Below are positions 35,306-44,097 of a DNA stretch of 60,885 bases, in pieces. A program made the translations under genes and the position numbers. The DNA comes from Spartobacteria bacterium. Lineage in GTDB: Bacteria; Verrucomicrobiota; Verrucomicrobiia; Chthoniobacterales; UBA10450. Position 1 is the first letter of the stretch. The number at the start of each line of letters is the position of its first letter. Where the stretch lies: positions 1 to 60,885 of the forward strand of contig PNAA01000006.1 of assembly GCA_003169975.1 (NCBI GenBank). Reading direction: 5' to 3'. The notes beneath the pieces are model-generated. The model was not told where the DNA came from and did not search any database. It saw nothing but the letters and a program-made list of their open reading frames with translations.

Positions 35306-35722
35306 CTAGCGTTCGCCCAGATTAAAGACCTCGTAGCGCCGGACAAGCGGTCGCAGATAGCGGCGGATCGCTTCGAGATGGCGCGGGTCCTTCTCATAAC
35401 GTTGCAGGGCGGCGCGATCGCGGAACGTGATCAGCACGCCGAGATCAAAACTTCGATCGACGTCCGGACCAAGGCTCGGCACGGGGCGGCCGGTCTCCAC
35501 CCGGAGCACACCCGGAATCATCCGCAGCGACTGGGCCGAACGGATAAGTTGCGCGCGCGCGGCGGAGTCCCCGGGATGTCGCAACCAAACCAGCACCACG
35601 CGAGTCACGGTCGGCGAAGGTGCCGGCGTCGTGCTGCAGGCCGCGAAGAATACCGCGAAACAGATCGCGAGCACGGCGGCCGCACCCAATCTGCCGCAGA
35701 TATTTTTTCCAGACCGTCTCAT
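35306..35722 (-). CDS. Lipoprotein with stress-responsive A/B barrel (Dabb) domain
   Basis: The 138-residue protein has a lipoprotein signal ending AVFFAACS (~15-30). A Dabb-type ferredoxin-like domain follows: VTRVVLVWLRHPGDSAARAQLI, LRMIPGVLRVETGRPV, FDLGVLITFRDRAALQRYEKDPRHLEAIRRY. Dabb proteins form dimeric barrels, but most lack a known substrate. A lipid-anchored form is unusual. The frame is open 29 codons upstream of the chosen ATG (35722), without signal-peptide character there. The next gene follows six bases after the stop. Confidence 0.78.
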   Translation of the reverse strand: MRRSGKNICGRLGAAAVLAICFAVFFAACSTTPAPSPTVTRVVLVWLRHPGDSAARAQLIRSAQSLRMIPGVLRVETGRPVPSLGPDVDRSFDLGVLITFRDRAALQRYEKDPRHLEAIRRYLRPLVRRYEVFNLGER

Positions 35723-35929
35723 TCGTCGCTTTGGTCCACGAATTTCGGGCAAATCGATCGCTTGGCGAACGTTTTCGCACCCGCTCGAAATGCGGCCAAA
35801 CCTCCCCATGCCGCCCGCTCAAGCCCGCCGCCAGACTTTGCCTAACCAGTTGCCGGTGCGCCGAAAAATCCCACACGAGAGAGAACCGTGCCCACGCCAG
35901 AGACCATTTTGCGTCAAGGTTTTTCTGAC

Positions 35930-36311
35930 CATTCATGCAAAATAAAGTTCCGATTTTTTCTTGTGGGCCGGTGGGACGATTTCTAATCTGAAGCCGCAGG
36001 CCGGGAGGACAGATACCGGGTGTGAACAAGATGTGAACAAGGTTAACGCCTGAAATGGAGTCGAAAGCATGAAGAAAAAACAGCCGAATTTTTGGGCCAC
36101 CACTCCGCCGGCTTCCCCCGCGAGGGTGCTGCCTTCCCTGGGTGACGTAAAAGCCAGTTTTCCCTCGTATAACAGAATTTTGTGTTGGATTTCCCCTCGG
36201 GCAAGCGCGGGGACGGCCTCGTCGCACCGCGTGCGACGACGCGTTTTCACCCCGCCATCCTCTCTCTCCCTGTTCACTGAGGGCGTTATTTAACGCTGTT
36301 AACAAGTAGCC
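35930..36311 (+). other. Candidate replication origin region upstream of dnaA
   Basis: Two identical 9-mers TGTGAACAA (36021-36029 and 36032-36040) lie 11 bases apart, one helical turn. Their complement TTGTTCACA is one base from the DnaA-box consensus TTATNCACA. An A/T-rich tract precedes them (35935-35965, with GATTTTTTCTTG) and TTAACGCTGTTAACAAG lies directly before the dnaA start. The stretch of ~590 bases between the lipoprotein gene and dnaA holds no credible gene. These features fit an oriC, though the box number is low. Confidence 0.5.
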
Positions 36312-37667
36312 ATGGACGAGAAGTGTACCCAATTGTGGACGAAGCTGTCCGCCGCCCTAAAACCCGAGGTCAGCGCCGATACTTTTAAGCGTTGGTTTTC
36401 CGCCGTGAAACTGACGAGCGCGACTGCCGACGAGGTGACGCTTCTCGTCCCGAACAACATTTATCAGTTCTGGATCGAGAGTAATCACATGCCCGCTTTG
36501 CAAGCTGCGATCACCTCCGTGGTCGGCGGCCCAAGGACCGTGAAATTTGTCTGCGCCGTCGATACCTCCACCGGCTCGGACGCCGCCGACCCCGAGCCGA
36601 CTGTTTCGGCCCGGACGCAAGCCGCGGCGGGGCGAGCGAACAAAACGCCAGGTCTGAATCCGCGCAACACGTTCGAATCATTCGTCGTCGGGCCTAACAA
36701 TGAGATTGCGCACGCGGCGAGCCTCGCGGTCGCGCAATCGCCGGCCAAAACCTACAATCCGCTTTTCATCTACGGCGGCGTCGGGCTCGGCAAGACGCAC
36801 CTGATGCAGGCAATCGGTCAATACATCGGCGCGCGGGGCAAGAGCACCAGGGTGATGTATCTCTCGAGCGAGTTGTTCATCAACGAATTCATCGACGCGA
36901 TCCAGCACAACAACCTGGTCAAATTCCGCAAACGCTACCGCCAGGCCGATCTCCTCCTGATCGACGACATCCATTTCCTTGGGGGCAAGGAACGCTCCCA
37001 GGAGGAATTTTTCCACACCTTCAACACCCTCTTCGACGGACATAAACAGATTGTTCTCTCAAGCGACCGGCCCGCCTCGGAAATCGCGAACCTCGAACAT
37101 CGTCTCGTCTCGCGCTTCGAATGGGGCCTGACCGCGGAACTGCAACCGCCCGATGTCGAAACACGCATGGCGATCCTGCGCAAGAAGGCGCGGACGCTGA
37201 AAATCAAACTGCGCGATGAGATTTTCGATTTCCTCGCGACCCGCATTAAGACGAATGTTCGCCGCCTCGAAGGCGCGCTCATGCGGGTGGCGTCGTTTGC
37301 TTCGCTCAGCGGGAAGGAGCTGACCCACGAAGTGGTCGAGCATTTGCTCAAGGACATCTTGCAGGAGGAAGCGCGCCGCGCGGTCACGATCGACCAAATC
37401 CAGCGCCGCGTGGCCGAGCACTTCGACGTGCGTCTGGCGGATATGACGAGCAAGCGCCGGCCGGCGAACATCGCCTTCCCACGGCAAATCGCGATGTATC
37501 TCGCGCGCGAACTAACGAAAGCTTCGCTCAACGAAATCGGCGAAGCCTTTGGCGGGCGCGATCACGGCACCGTCCTGCACGCCTGCAAGCTGGTAAAGAA
37601 GCGGATGAAGGAGCAGGACAAGATCCGGCAGACGATCTCATTCATTGACAGCGCGCTCCAACGTTGA
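36312..37667 (+). CDS. dnaA: Chromosomal replication initiator DnaA
   Basis: The 451-residue protein has domain I (~1-75), a short linker, and the AAA+ domain III: Walker A GGVGLGKTH (~154-162), Walker B LLLIDDIHFLGGK, sensor regions and RLVSRFEWGL. The DNA-binding domain IV has LARELTKASLNEIGEAFGGRDHGTVLHAC, the DnaA signature. It binds origin boxes and opens the duplex. The ATG at 36312 is preceded by AACAAGTAGCC; no strong ribosome site is seen. dnaN follows 71 bases later. Confidence 0.97.
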   Translation: MDEKCTQLWTKLSAALKPEVSADTFKRWFSAVKLTSATADEVTLLVPNNIYQFWIESNHMPALQAAITSVVGGPRTVKFVCAVDTSTGSDAADPEPTVSARTQAAAGRANKTPGLNPRNTFESFVVGPNNEIAHAASLAVAQSPAKTYNPLFIYGGVGLGKTHLMQAIGQYIGARGKSTRVMYLSSELFINEFIDAIQHNNLVKFRKRYRQADLLLIDDIHFLGGKERSQEEFFHTFNTLFDGHKQIVLSSDRPASEIANLEHRLVSRFEWGLTAELQPPDVETRMAILRKKARTLKIKLRDEIFDFLATRIKTNVRRLEGALMRVASFASLSGKELTHEVVEHLLKDILQEEARRAVTIDQIQRRVAEHFDVRLADMTSKRRPANIAFPRQIAMYLARELTKASLNEIGEAFGGRDHGTVLHACKLVKKRMKEQDKIRQTISFIDSALQR

Positions 37668-37738
37668 CGCGCGCTGCGAGATTGCGGTTGCCGGATAAAA
37701 TCGAAAGCCTTACATCTTAACGACTCATTTCCGCCTTC

Positions 37739-38836
37739 ATGAAATTTAGCGTTACGAAAGAGAAGCTGCTCGAGTGTCTGCAACAGGTTCAAAATGTCGT
37801 CAGTACGCGCACGACGCTGCCGATTCTTTCCAATGTTCTCCTGCAAGCCAACGGCAAGGAAGTCCGCCTAACGACGACCGATCTCGACGTCGGAGTGCGC
37901 GGCAGCTTCGAGGCCGACGTGGAAAAGGAGGGCGCCACCACCCTGCCGGCGCGCCGTCTTTTCACCATCATCCGCGAACTGCCCTCGAGCGAAATCCAGT
38001 TCGATATCGATGGAAAGAACGCCGCCTCCATCCGCAGCGGGCAGAGTTTCTTTAAGATCCTCGGGTTACCGGAAGAGGAATTTCCGCCGCTCCCGAAGTT
38101 CGACGACTCCAAGGTCGTCACCATCCGGCAGAAAGATATCCGCGACGGACTGCGCAAAACCTCCTACGCCATCTCGACGGATGAAACACGCTACGTGCTC
38201 AACGGCGTCCTCTTCAGCTTCAAGGATAACAAGCTCACCCTCGTCGCGACGGATGGTCGCCGGCTCGCGATGCTCGACATCGATCTCGAATTTCCGCGCA
38301 GCCATGAAGCCGACATCATCGTGCCGACCAAAGCGGTCACGGAATTGCAGCGGTTGCTCACGGACGAGGGCGACGTGCGGGTCAGTGTCGGCAGCGGACA
38401 GATCGCGTTTGATCTCAACAACACGCTCCTGGTTTCGAAATTAATCGAGGGGAATTATCCCAACTACAAACAAGTCATTCCCGGCGAAATGAAAGAGCGC
38501 GTCACGCTGGAACGAGAGACTTTTCTCAACTCGTTGCGGCGCGTATCGCTCCTGGCGAGCGACAAGTCGAACTCGATCAAACTCAATTTCACCAAGAACA
38601 ACATCGACATCACCGCGAATACGCCGGAAGTCGGCGAAGCAAAAGAATCGTTGTCGGTCGCCTACAAAGGCCGCGAGTTTTCGATCGCCTTCAATCCCGA
38701 ATTTTTGATGGCGCCGCTGCGGAATCTCACCGAAGACGAAATCTTTCTCGACCTGATCGACGAGATGAGCCCGGGCGTCATCAAGATCCAAAGCCCATTT
38801 CTTTACGTCCTGATGCCGATGCGCATCAGTTCGTAG
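37739..38836 (+). CDS. dnaN: DNA polymerase III beta sliding clamp
   Basis: The 365-residue protein starts MKFSVTKEKLLECLQQVQNVV and has the three repeated clamp domains. Typical blocks are LPILSNVLLQANGKEVRLTTTDLDVG, ETRYVLNGVLFSF with LVATDGRRLA, and the C-terminal YVLMPMRI. It forms the ring that tethers the polymerase. The dnaA-dnaN order is conserved widely, but the next gene is not recF; a glycosyltransferase faces the other way after a family-A palindrome. Confidence 0.97.
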   Translation: MKFSVTKEKLLECLQQVQNVVSTRTTLPILSNVLLQANGKEVRLTTTDLDVGVRGSFEADVEKEGATTLPARRLFTIIRELPSSEIQFDIDGKNAASIRSGQSFFKILGLPEEEFPPLPKFDDSKVVTIRQKDIRDGLRKTSYAISTDETRYVLNGVLFSFKDNKLTLVATDGRRLAMLDIDLEFPRSHEADIIVPTKAVTELQRLLTDEGDVRVSVGSGQIAFDLNNTLLVSKLIEGNYPNYKQVIPGEMKERVTLERETFLNSLRRVSLLASDKSNSIKLNFTKNNIDITANTPEVGEAKESLSVAYKGREFSIAFNPEFLMAPLRNLTEDEIFLDLIDEMSPGVIKIQSPFLYVLMPMRISS

Positions 38837-38841
38837 CTGCT

Positions 38842-38922
38842 TGGAGCCGGGGGCGGTGACCGCGGCTGGTCGAGCGCATGGCCACGTTTCACATCGGCCG
38901 GGGTCAACGCCCCCGGCTACAG
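38842..38922. repeat. Palindromic element, family A, after dnaN
   Basis: Arms GAGCCGGGGGCGGTGACC and GGGGTCAACGCCCCCGGCTAC flank a core with TGGCCACGTTTCA, also present (reversed) in the copy at 44018. The right end supplies the TAG stop of the minus-strand glycosyltransferase gene. Confidence 0.85.
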
Positions 38923-39843
38923 GTGCGCCAGGACCTGTTCGACGCTGATTCCGTCCATCGTTAGGCCCGGCGTTCGCAGGACGCGCACGTCGGGATTAGC
39001 CGGCGCCCAGATCGCCGGATCGGTCGGACCGAACAAGAGGAGACACGGCGTCCCGACGGCGGCCGCCAGGTGTGAGATTCCGCTGTCGTGTCCGAGAAAT
39101 AACCCACACTCCCGAAGACCGACGGCCAAATCCGCCAGGGGTAGATCTTGCGCGACCCGCACACGCTCGTTAGGGCAAGCGGCGCGAAGCTGTGCCACAC
39201 GGTCGTGGTCGGCCTCGCCACCGATGAGAAACAATCGGGTGCTTTCGTTCGACAAGAGGAGCGAACGCGCAACTTCCACCCAGCGCTGCAATGGCCAGTT
39301 CTTGCTTTCACTCCCGCTCCCAGGATGGATGGCAATTACTGACCGATCGCGTCTGCGCACTTCGTGCGGGGCAATGATCGCCGCGGGATCGTCCAGATAA
39401 AGCGCGAGGCTTTCAAGCGGACGCGCAAGTTGCCGGGCCGCGTGTTCCTGGTCGGTCATCTTCGGCGAACCGACAAGGAGATGCCGCACCCCGGCGCGTT
39501 TCAGGTTGTCCGCAAAAATCCGATCGGGATCGAAGAGATAGCTGATGACCTGCTGGAAGCTGCCGAAATAATCGACCAAGCCGGGAGCGAGATCGCCGTC
39601 GCGGCTGAAAAAACTCGAGAGCGACGAATGCTCGATCGAGCGGGTCCCATTCGCATAGCCGCTCATCGTGGCGAGCACGGCGATGTGCTTGTAACCGAGG
39701 ACCTCAAGGTGCGCAGACGGGAACGCCTCCCGCAGCAACTTCAGCGCGGGCAAAGTGAGGATGAAGTCGCCGATCGCGCCGCCGCGGATGACCAGAATCC
39801 GACTCAAAGATTCGTCAATAAAAGAGCACGGCGCAGGCAACAA
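38917..39843 (-). CDS. Glycosyltransferase family 9 (heptosyltransferase-like)
   Basis: The 308-residue protein begins ILVIRGGAIGDFILTLPALKLLREAFP, the GT9 N-terminal motif. Its C-terminal nucleotide-sugar half has IAIHPGSGSESKNWPLQRW, FLIGGEADHD and FLGHDSGISHLAAAVGTPCLLLFGPTDPAIW. GT9 enzymes such as WaaC and WaaF add heptose to lipopolysaccharide core. The exact sugar here is unknown. No other LPS gene is adjacent. The gene following in the same direction is upstream on the strand and overlaps its start by ~29 bases. The first several residues are uncertain, since ILVIRGG is the family start. Confidence 0.88.
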   Translation of the reverse strand: MLPAPCSFIDESLSRILVIRGGAIGDFILTLPALKLLREAFPSAHLEVLGYKHIAVLATMSGYANGTRSIEHSSLSSFFSRDGDLAPGLVDYFGSFQQVISYLFDPDRIFADNLKRAGVRHLLVGSPKMTDQEHAARQLARPLESLALYLDDPAAIIAPHEVRRRDRSVIAIHPGSGSESKNWPLQRWVEVARSLLLSNESTRLFLIGGEADHDRVAQLRAACPNERVRVAQDLPLADLAVGLRECGLFLGHDSGISHLAAAVGTPCLLLFGPTDPAIWAPANPDVRVLRTPGLTMDGISVEQVLAHL

Positions 39844-40360
39844 TCGCTGCGCCCAGAGCGAATCCGAGTCCCGAAACCAACCGCCATCGTCCTGCCGCTT
39901 TCGTGCTCCAGTGGATCTGGTCGCGGAGCAAATACGGCATGGTCACCCAGAACAATCCCGCCAGGATCATCAGGTAGGCGAGCACGCTGACCAGCAGTCG
40001 GCTCGTCTCGGGACGTAAAAACGCCGCGTCGAGCAGCGGCTCCGCGGCGAGCAGGCAAAGAATCCCGAGGGCGCGGACAGCAAGAAATTCATCGACGAAT
40101 TTCAGCACGAGAACAAAACCGACCGGCAGAATGATGAGGAGCGGGCGCCGGAAGCTTGCGAACTCGCCCATCTCCATCGTCGCGAGGAGCCAAAAGCTCC
40201 AGATCAGATCCACCGTAAGCAACGCGGCGCCGGCCGTGCGCGAGCGGGGAAACTGCGGCAGGAAATCGCGGGCGGGCAGGAAAATCGCGGCCAGGCTAAG
40301 CAGGGCAAGCAAGACGCCGGCAATCAAGCCAATGGCATGCAAAGAGAAGTGATAGATCAT
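39815..40360 (-). CDS. Integral membrane protein of unknown family
   Basis: The 181-residue product is mostly membrane: about six helices, among them IGLIAGVLLALLSLAAIFLPA, AALLTVDLIWSFWLLATM, LLIILPVGFVLVLKF and LVSGLGFALGAAIVACAVLFY. I recognise no family. The start ATG at 40360 overlaps the miaB stop (ATGA), so it is translated with miaB. The frame extends further upstream but that part lies within miaB. A role cannot be inferred. Confidence 0.75.
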   Translation of the reverse strand: MIYHFSLHAIGLIAGVLLALLSLAAIFLPARDFLPQFPRSRTAGAALLTVDLIWSFWLLATMEMGEFASFRRPLLIILPVGFVLVLKFVDEFLAVRALGILCLLAAEPLLDAAFLRPETSRLLVSVLAYLMILAGLFWVTMPYLLRDQIHWSTKAAGRWRLVSGLGFALGAAIVACAVLFY

Positions 40361-41808
40361 GAGGCGACCGCGGCGGGCGGCTGAAGTTCTTCCATCGGGG
40401 GAAAATGACAACTGCCGGCATGATCCACTTTCGTCCCCGACAAGCTGAAGCCGGTCGAGTGGGTGATTTGCAGATCGACGAGCTGCCCGATATCCGCCTC
40501 GCTCCCCTCGAAGACCGCAATCTTGTTTGTCCGCGTGCGACCCATCAGGCGGGCACGGTTCGTCTTGCTCGGCCCTTCGCACAGAATTTGCACATGGCGC
40601 CCGACTAGTCGCTCGCCCGCGCGCTTCGCCGCGGCATCCACGATTGTGAGCAGGTCCTGATTGCGCGCTTCCTTGACTCGCTCACCAATTTGCTCGCCCA
40701 TTTCGGCCGCGGGCGTTTCGCTTCGCTGCGAGTAGCGAAAGACAAACGCGTTGTCGAATTCCACCCGCTCCACCAGGACACGCGTCTTTTCGTAATCCTC
40801 CTCGGTCTCCCCTGGAAAACCAACGATGACGTCCGTCGTCAGCGCCACGTCGCCTCGCATCGCGCGAATCTGGTCGACCAGCCGGAGGTATTTATCCGCG
40901 GTGTAAGTGCGATGCATCGCCCTGAGGATTCTATCGGAGCCGGATTGGAGCGGCACATGCACGTGCTCGCAGAGTTTCGGCAGGTCGCGCAGCGCCCCGA
41001 TCAGATCCGTGCGGAAGCCGATCGGATGCGGCGAGGTGAAGCGCAGGCGCTCGAGGCCGTCGACTTCGTGCACCGCTTCGAGGAGCTGCACAAAAGGGCT
41101 CTTGTCGTCGATTTTTGGAAACTCGTGACGCCCGTAGAGATTCACGATCTGGCCGAGGAGCGTTACCTCTTTCACGCCACGCTCGACCAAAGTGCGGACT
41201 TCCCTAACGATCTCCGCGATTGTCCGGCTGCGTTCCGCGCCCCGGGTCCGCGGCACAATGCAGAAGGTGCAGTGCATGTTGCAGCCCTGCATGATGGAGA
41301 CGAAGGCGCTCGCCTGGCCGGCGCGGAGCGTGTGATCACGGATGGTTTCCTGTGAACCTGTTTCCTCCTCCGTGTCGACGATGGAAAAACGGAGATCGTC
41401 CATCGCCCGGCCGGGGTCAGCGCCCCCGGCTACAGGGGCAGCGGAGCGCTTTCTTTTCACCAACTCTTCGACGTAATCGGCGACTCGATGGAATTTTTGC
41501 GTGCCCACGACGAGGTCGACATGCGGCGCCAGCTTGAGCAATTCCGCGCCGCGCGCTTGCGCCATGCACCCGAGAAAACCGAAGACCGCGTCGGGCCGTT
41601 CTTTTGCCATCCGGCCGAGCATGCCCATTTTGCCGAGCGCCTTCTGCTCCGCCATATCGCGCACGCTGCAGGTATTCAGCAGCACGACGTCGGCTTCGGC
41701 TTCGCTCGTCGCCGCTTCGTAGCCGCGGTCGAGCAACGAGCGCGCGACCTGTTCCGAGTCGCGCTCGTTCATCTGGCAGCCGTAGGTCTTGATGAAGAAT
41801 TTCGGCAT
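40357..41808 (-). CDS. miaB: tRNA-2-methylthio-N6-dimethylallyladenosine synthase MiaB
   Basis: The 483-residue enzyme has an N-terminal MTTase domain (FIKTYGCQMNERDSE, with further Cys in LLNTCSVRD and GFLGCMAQ). The radical-SAM core has the cluster motif GCNMHCTFCIVPRTRG, and a C-terminal TRAM domain follows (~405-470). It methylthiolates i6A37 in tRNA. Residues ~124-134 ([10 protein letters not shown]) between the first two domains come from a family-A repeat half. The reading frame is open far upstream through a broken lipoprotein gene with no stop in between, but MPKFFIKTYG is the family start, so I start at 41808. Confidence 0.94.
   Translation of the reverse strand: MPKFFIKTYGCQMNERDSEQVARSLLDRGYEAATSEAEADVVLLNTCSVRDMAEQKALGKMGMLGRMAKERPDAVFGFLGCMAQARGAELLKLAPHVDLVVGTQKFHRVADYVEELVKRKRSAAPVAGGADPGRAMDDLRFSIVDTEEETGSQETIRDHTLRAGQASAFVSIMQGCNMHCTFCIVPRTRGAERSRTIAEIVREVRTLVERGVKEVTLLGQIVNLYGRHEFPKIDDKSPFVQLLEAVHEVDGLERLRFTSPHPIGFRTDLIGALRDLPKLCEHVHVPLQSGSDRILRAMHRTYTADKYLRLVDQIRAMRGDVALTTDVIVGFPGETEEDYEKTRVLVERVEFDNAFVFRYSQRSETPAAEMGEQIGERVKEARNQDLLTIVDAAAKRAGERLVGRHVQILCEGPSKTNRARLMGRTRTNKIAVFEGSEADIGQLVDLQITHSTGFSLSGTKVDHAGSCHFPPMEELQPPAAVAS
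41409..41435. repeat. Family-A half-element inside miaB
   Basis: The sequence CGGCCGGGGTCAGCGCCCCC followed by GGCTACA matches one arm of the family-A palindromes. It encodes the in-frame peptide [10 protein letters not shown] in the linker between the MTTase and radical-SAM domains. Confidence 0.75.
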
Positions 41809-42649
41809 CGGAGCGCGGCAACGATACACCAATGTGCCATCCTCGCCACGGCGGCGATCGTTCTTGATCGTTAGGGTGGCTGGGCAAACCGATTCGGAAA
41901 TGGATTGGCGCGCAGGCGCTTCTTCACTTCCTGATCGGTTCAGGGAAAAGTGCCGCTCATTGAAAATCGCGACGCCGTTGACCCCGGCGTTGCGCGTGTT
42001 GCGATACTTTTCCTGCGCATACGATTCGCGGACCGGACTGAACCGGAAAGCGGCCACCGCCTCGGTGCTCCGGCGGAAACCTTCCACCACCAGGGTGCGA
42101 TGCGGCGGAATCACGTAGCCGCGTTTGCGGACCGAGGCCGGGCGACCATCCATCACATCCAGCCCGTCGACCGAGAGAACTACTTCGAGTCGCAGGTCGC
42201 TCTGGTTGCGCACCACGATCGCATAGCGGCGCCCTTCCTCGCCGACGACAAACCAGCGGTCGCCGACAATCAGCCCCGGAAGAAATCGGCCGTTTTGATC
42301 CCGCAACCCGATGGAGATCAAGCTCGACGCTGGGCCGGAAAGAACCGGCCAAACGCGCCGCAATCGCGCGGCCGCCGCCATCGCCTCGATGCCAGCGCGA
42401 TCGTTGTAAAAAATCTCGGCGGTCGCAATCGGCTGATTGGACGTCTCGCGTTCGAAGGTGGTCGCGCTGGAAGCCGACTTTCGAGTTTCACCCCATTTGG
42501 TCCCGAGACCAGGCCGGTCCTGCGGCGGTTCGGCGAAGGCTGACGAGACCCGCGCCCCGCGCCGCAGTCTCGGGCGACGGCGCCGCGCAGGAGGCGAGGG
42601 CCGAAAGCAGTGCAAGCAGCAGCCGATACCCGTATGTTTTTGTCCTCAT
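41809..42649 (-). pseudogene. Frameshifted lipoprotein gene, open into miaB
   Basis: From the ATG at 42649 the frame gives a lipoprotein signal (LLLALLSALASCAAPSPETA), then leaves sense and stops near 42488. A second frame, beginning about 42545, carries the body of the protein: TSNQPIATAEIFYNDRAGIEA, RYAIVVRNQSDLRLEVVLSVDGLDVMDGRPAS, YVIPPHRTLVVEGFR and AVAAFRFSPVRESYA, a pattern I know from secreted hypothetical proteins. A one-base indel separates the two. The body has no stop and runs in frame into miaB. The gene is probably decayed, or affected by a sequencing error. Confidence 0.7.
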
Positions 42650-42722
42650 AATTTTTCCGGCGTTCCGAAATCGATTATCCCCTTCCCAAGGGCTCCTCCT
42701 TTTGAATAAATCGCCGCGCGAA

Positions 42723-43592
42723 ATGAAATCAGAAAATGCAGCCATCGGGATTATTGGCGGGAGCGGCCTTTACCAAATCGAAGGATTCAGCAATCCGCGG
42801 GAGCATCAGCTCGAGACGCCCTTCGGCGCGCCGTCGGATACGATCATCGGTGGCGAAGTGGGTGGGCGGCGGGTTTATTTCCTGCCGCGGCACGGACGCG
42901 GCCATCGCCTGCTCCCGCACGAACTGAATCATCGCGCCAATATTTACGCGCTCCGTTCCCTCAACGTGCGCTGGATCATCTGCGTTACCGCGGTCGGCAG
43001 TTTGCAGGAAAAATACGCGCCGCGCGACGTGCTCCTGCCGTCGCAATTTTACGACCGGACGAGCCAGCGGGCGGACCACACTTTTTTCGGCGATGGGATT
43101 GCCGCGCATATCACTTTTGCGGATCCGATCTGCACCTCACTACGCAACCTGCTGGCGGAGGCCGCCGGTTCGCTCGGCGTGCGCGTCCATAATGGCGGAA
43201 CCTATGTCAATATGGATGGCCCGGCGTTTTCCACCCGCGCGGAATCGGATCTGAATCGCCGGCACGGCTTCGACGTCATCGGCATGACCAACCTGCCGGA
43301 GGCCAAGCTGGCTCGCGAAGCCGAGATCGCCCTCGCCTCGATGGCGATGATCACGGACTACGATTGCTGGAAGGTCGATGAGGAGCCGGTCTCGGCCCGG
43401 ACCGTGGTCGGGCACTTGCTGGCCAATGCCGAGACCGCCAAAAAAATTCTCTCCGCCGTCATCCCACGCGTCCCGACGGTGCCGGATTGGCCGGAGCATC
43501 GCGCCCTCGACTCCGCGTTGGTCACGGACCAAAAGCTATGGCCCCCGGCGACGCGGGAAAAATTGCGCGCCATCCTCGGGCGGTTCGGATAA
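42723..43592 (+). CDS. mtnP: S-methyl-5'-thioadenosine phosphorylase
   Basis: The 289-residue protein has the family start AIGIIGGSGLYQIEGF, the phosphate-binding LPRHGRGHRLLPHELNHRANI, VTAVGSLQEKYAPRDVLLPSQF and GGTYVNMDGPAFSTRAES. It also has DVIGMTNLPEAKLAREAEI with the adenine-contact Asn/Leu. It splits methylthioadenosine to adenine and methylthioribose-1-phosphate in methionine salvage. I prefer the ATG at 42723 over a TTG seven codons upstream. No further salvage gene is in the window. Confidence 0.94.
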   Translation: MKSENAAIGIIGGSGLYQIEGFSNPREHQLETPFGAPSDTIIGGEVGGRRVYFLPRHGRGHRLLPHELNHRANIYALRSLNVRWIICVTAVGSLQEKYAPRDVLLPSQFYDRTSQRADHTFFGDGIAAHITFADPICTSLRNLLAEAAGSLGVRVHNGGTYVNMDGPAFSTRAESDLNRRHGFDVIGMTNLPEAKLAREAEIALASMAMITDYDCWKVDEEPVSARTVVGHLLANAETAKKILSAVIPRVPTVPDWPEHRALDSALVTDQKLWPPATREKLRAILGRFG

Positions 43593-43662
43593 TTGCGGCC
43601 GGTATTCCCTCGAAAAGACACGTGCAGCGCCCAACCCGTCGAATGTCTTGCGCAAAGAGTAC

Positions 43663-43692
43663 TTGCAACGCCGAATCGAAATATAGTAATTA
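43663..43692 (+). promoter_or_regulatory. Candidate promoter of the small lipoprotein gene
   Basis: TTGCAA (43663-43668) and TAATTA (43687-43692) are 18 bases apart in an unusually A/T-rich patch, 50 bases before the lipoprotein start. The match to sigma-70 boxes is moderate. Confidence 0.35.
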
Positions 43693-43742
43693 TAGGGAAG
43701 TCGAGGCGAGCAGTGATTGCGCCTCGCAACAAAGGTAGAAAA

Positions 43743-44000
43743 ATGAAATTCAAACTCGCCCTCAGCTTAATCGCCGTGGCTTTATTGCCGGCTTGCTCGA
43801 CAACCAAGACCGCGTCGAACACCAGAATCGGCAACGACGACAAGAGCTCGCGTTACGCCAATAATTCGGTCGCAGAAGCGGCCCCGCCCGCCGAAGGACC
43901 AACCGCCGATATTCCCTCCGAGGGTCCGCGCGACGTGAGTGCCAACCCGGCCTACATGCCAACGCCGCTGCTCCGCACTTCGGCCGTCGGCAGCCCCTAA
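43743..44000 (+). CDS. Small lipoprotein
   Basis: The 85-residue product has a lipoprotein signal (LALSLIAVALLPACS, Cys at ~18) and a short polar remainder with Pro-rich segments (APPAEGPTADIPSEGPRD). It has no recognisable domain. The start is supported by AAGGTAGAAAA before the ATG. The stop TAA lies inside a CCTAACGA octamer (43996-44003), and a family-A palindrome follows 17 bases later. Confidence 0.72.
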   Translation: MKFKLALSLIAVALLPACSTTKTASNTRIGNDDKSSRYANNSVAEAAPPAEGPTADIPSEGPRDVSANPAYMPTPLLRTSAVGSP

Positions 44001-44017
44001 CGACGGCGGGACGTCTG

Positions 44018-44097
44018 TTGTAGCCGGGGGCGTCGACCCCGGCCGGCTGAAACGTGGCCACGCCCTAGGCCAGCCGGGGTCGACGCCCCGGCTACAA
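44018..44097. repeat. Palindromic element, family A, at the bioF 3' end
   Basis: TTGTAGCCGGGGGCGTCGAC and its complement-like GTCGACGCCCCGGCTACAA enclose a core AAACGTGGCCACG. It is the most perfect copy in the window. The right end supplies the TAG stop of bioF (44092-44094). Confidence 0.88.
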
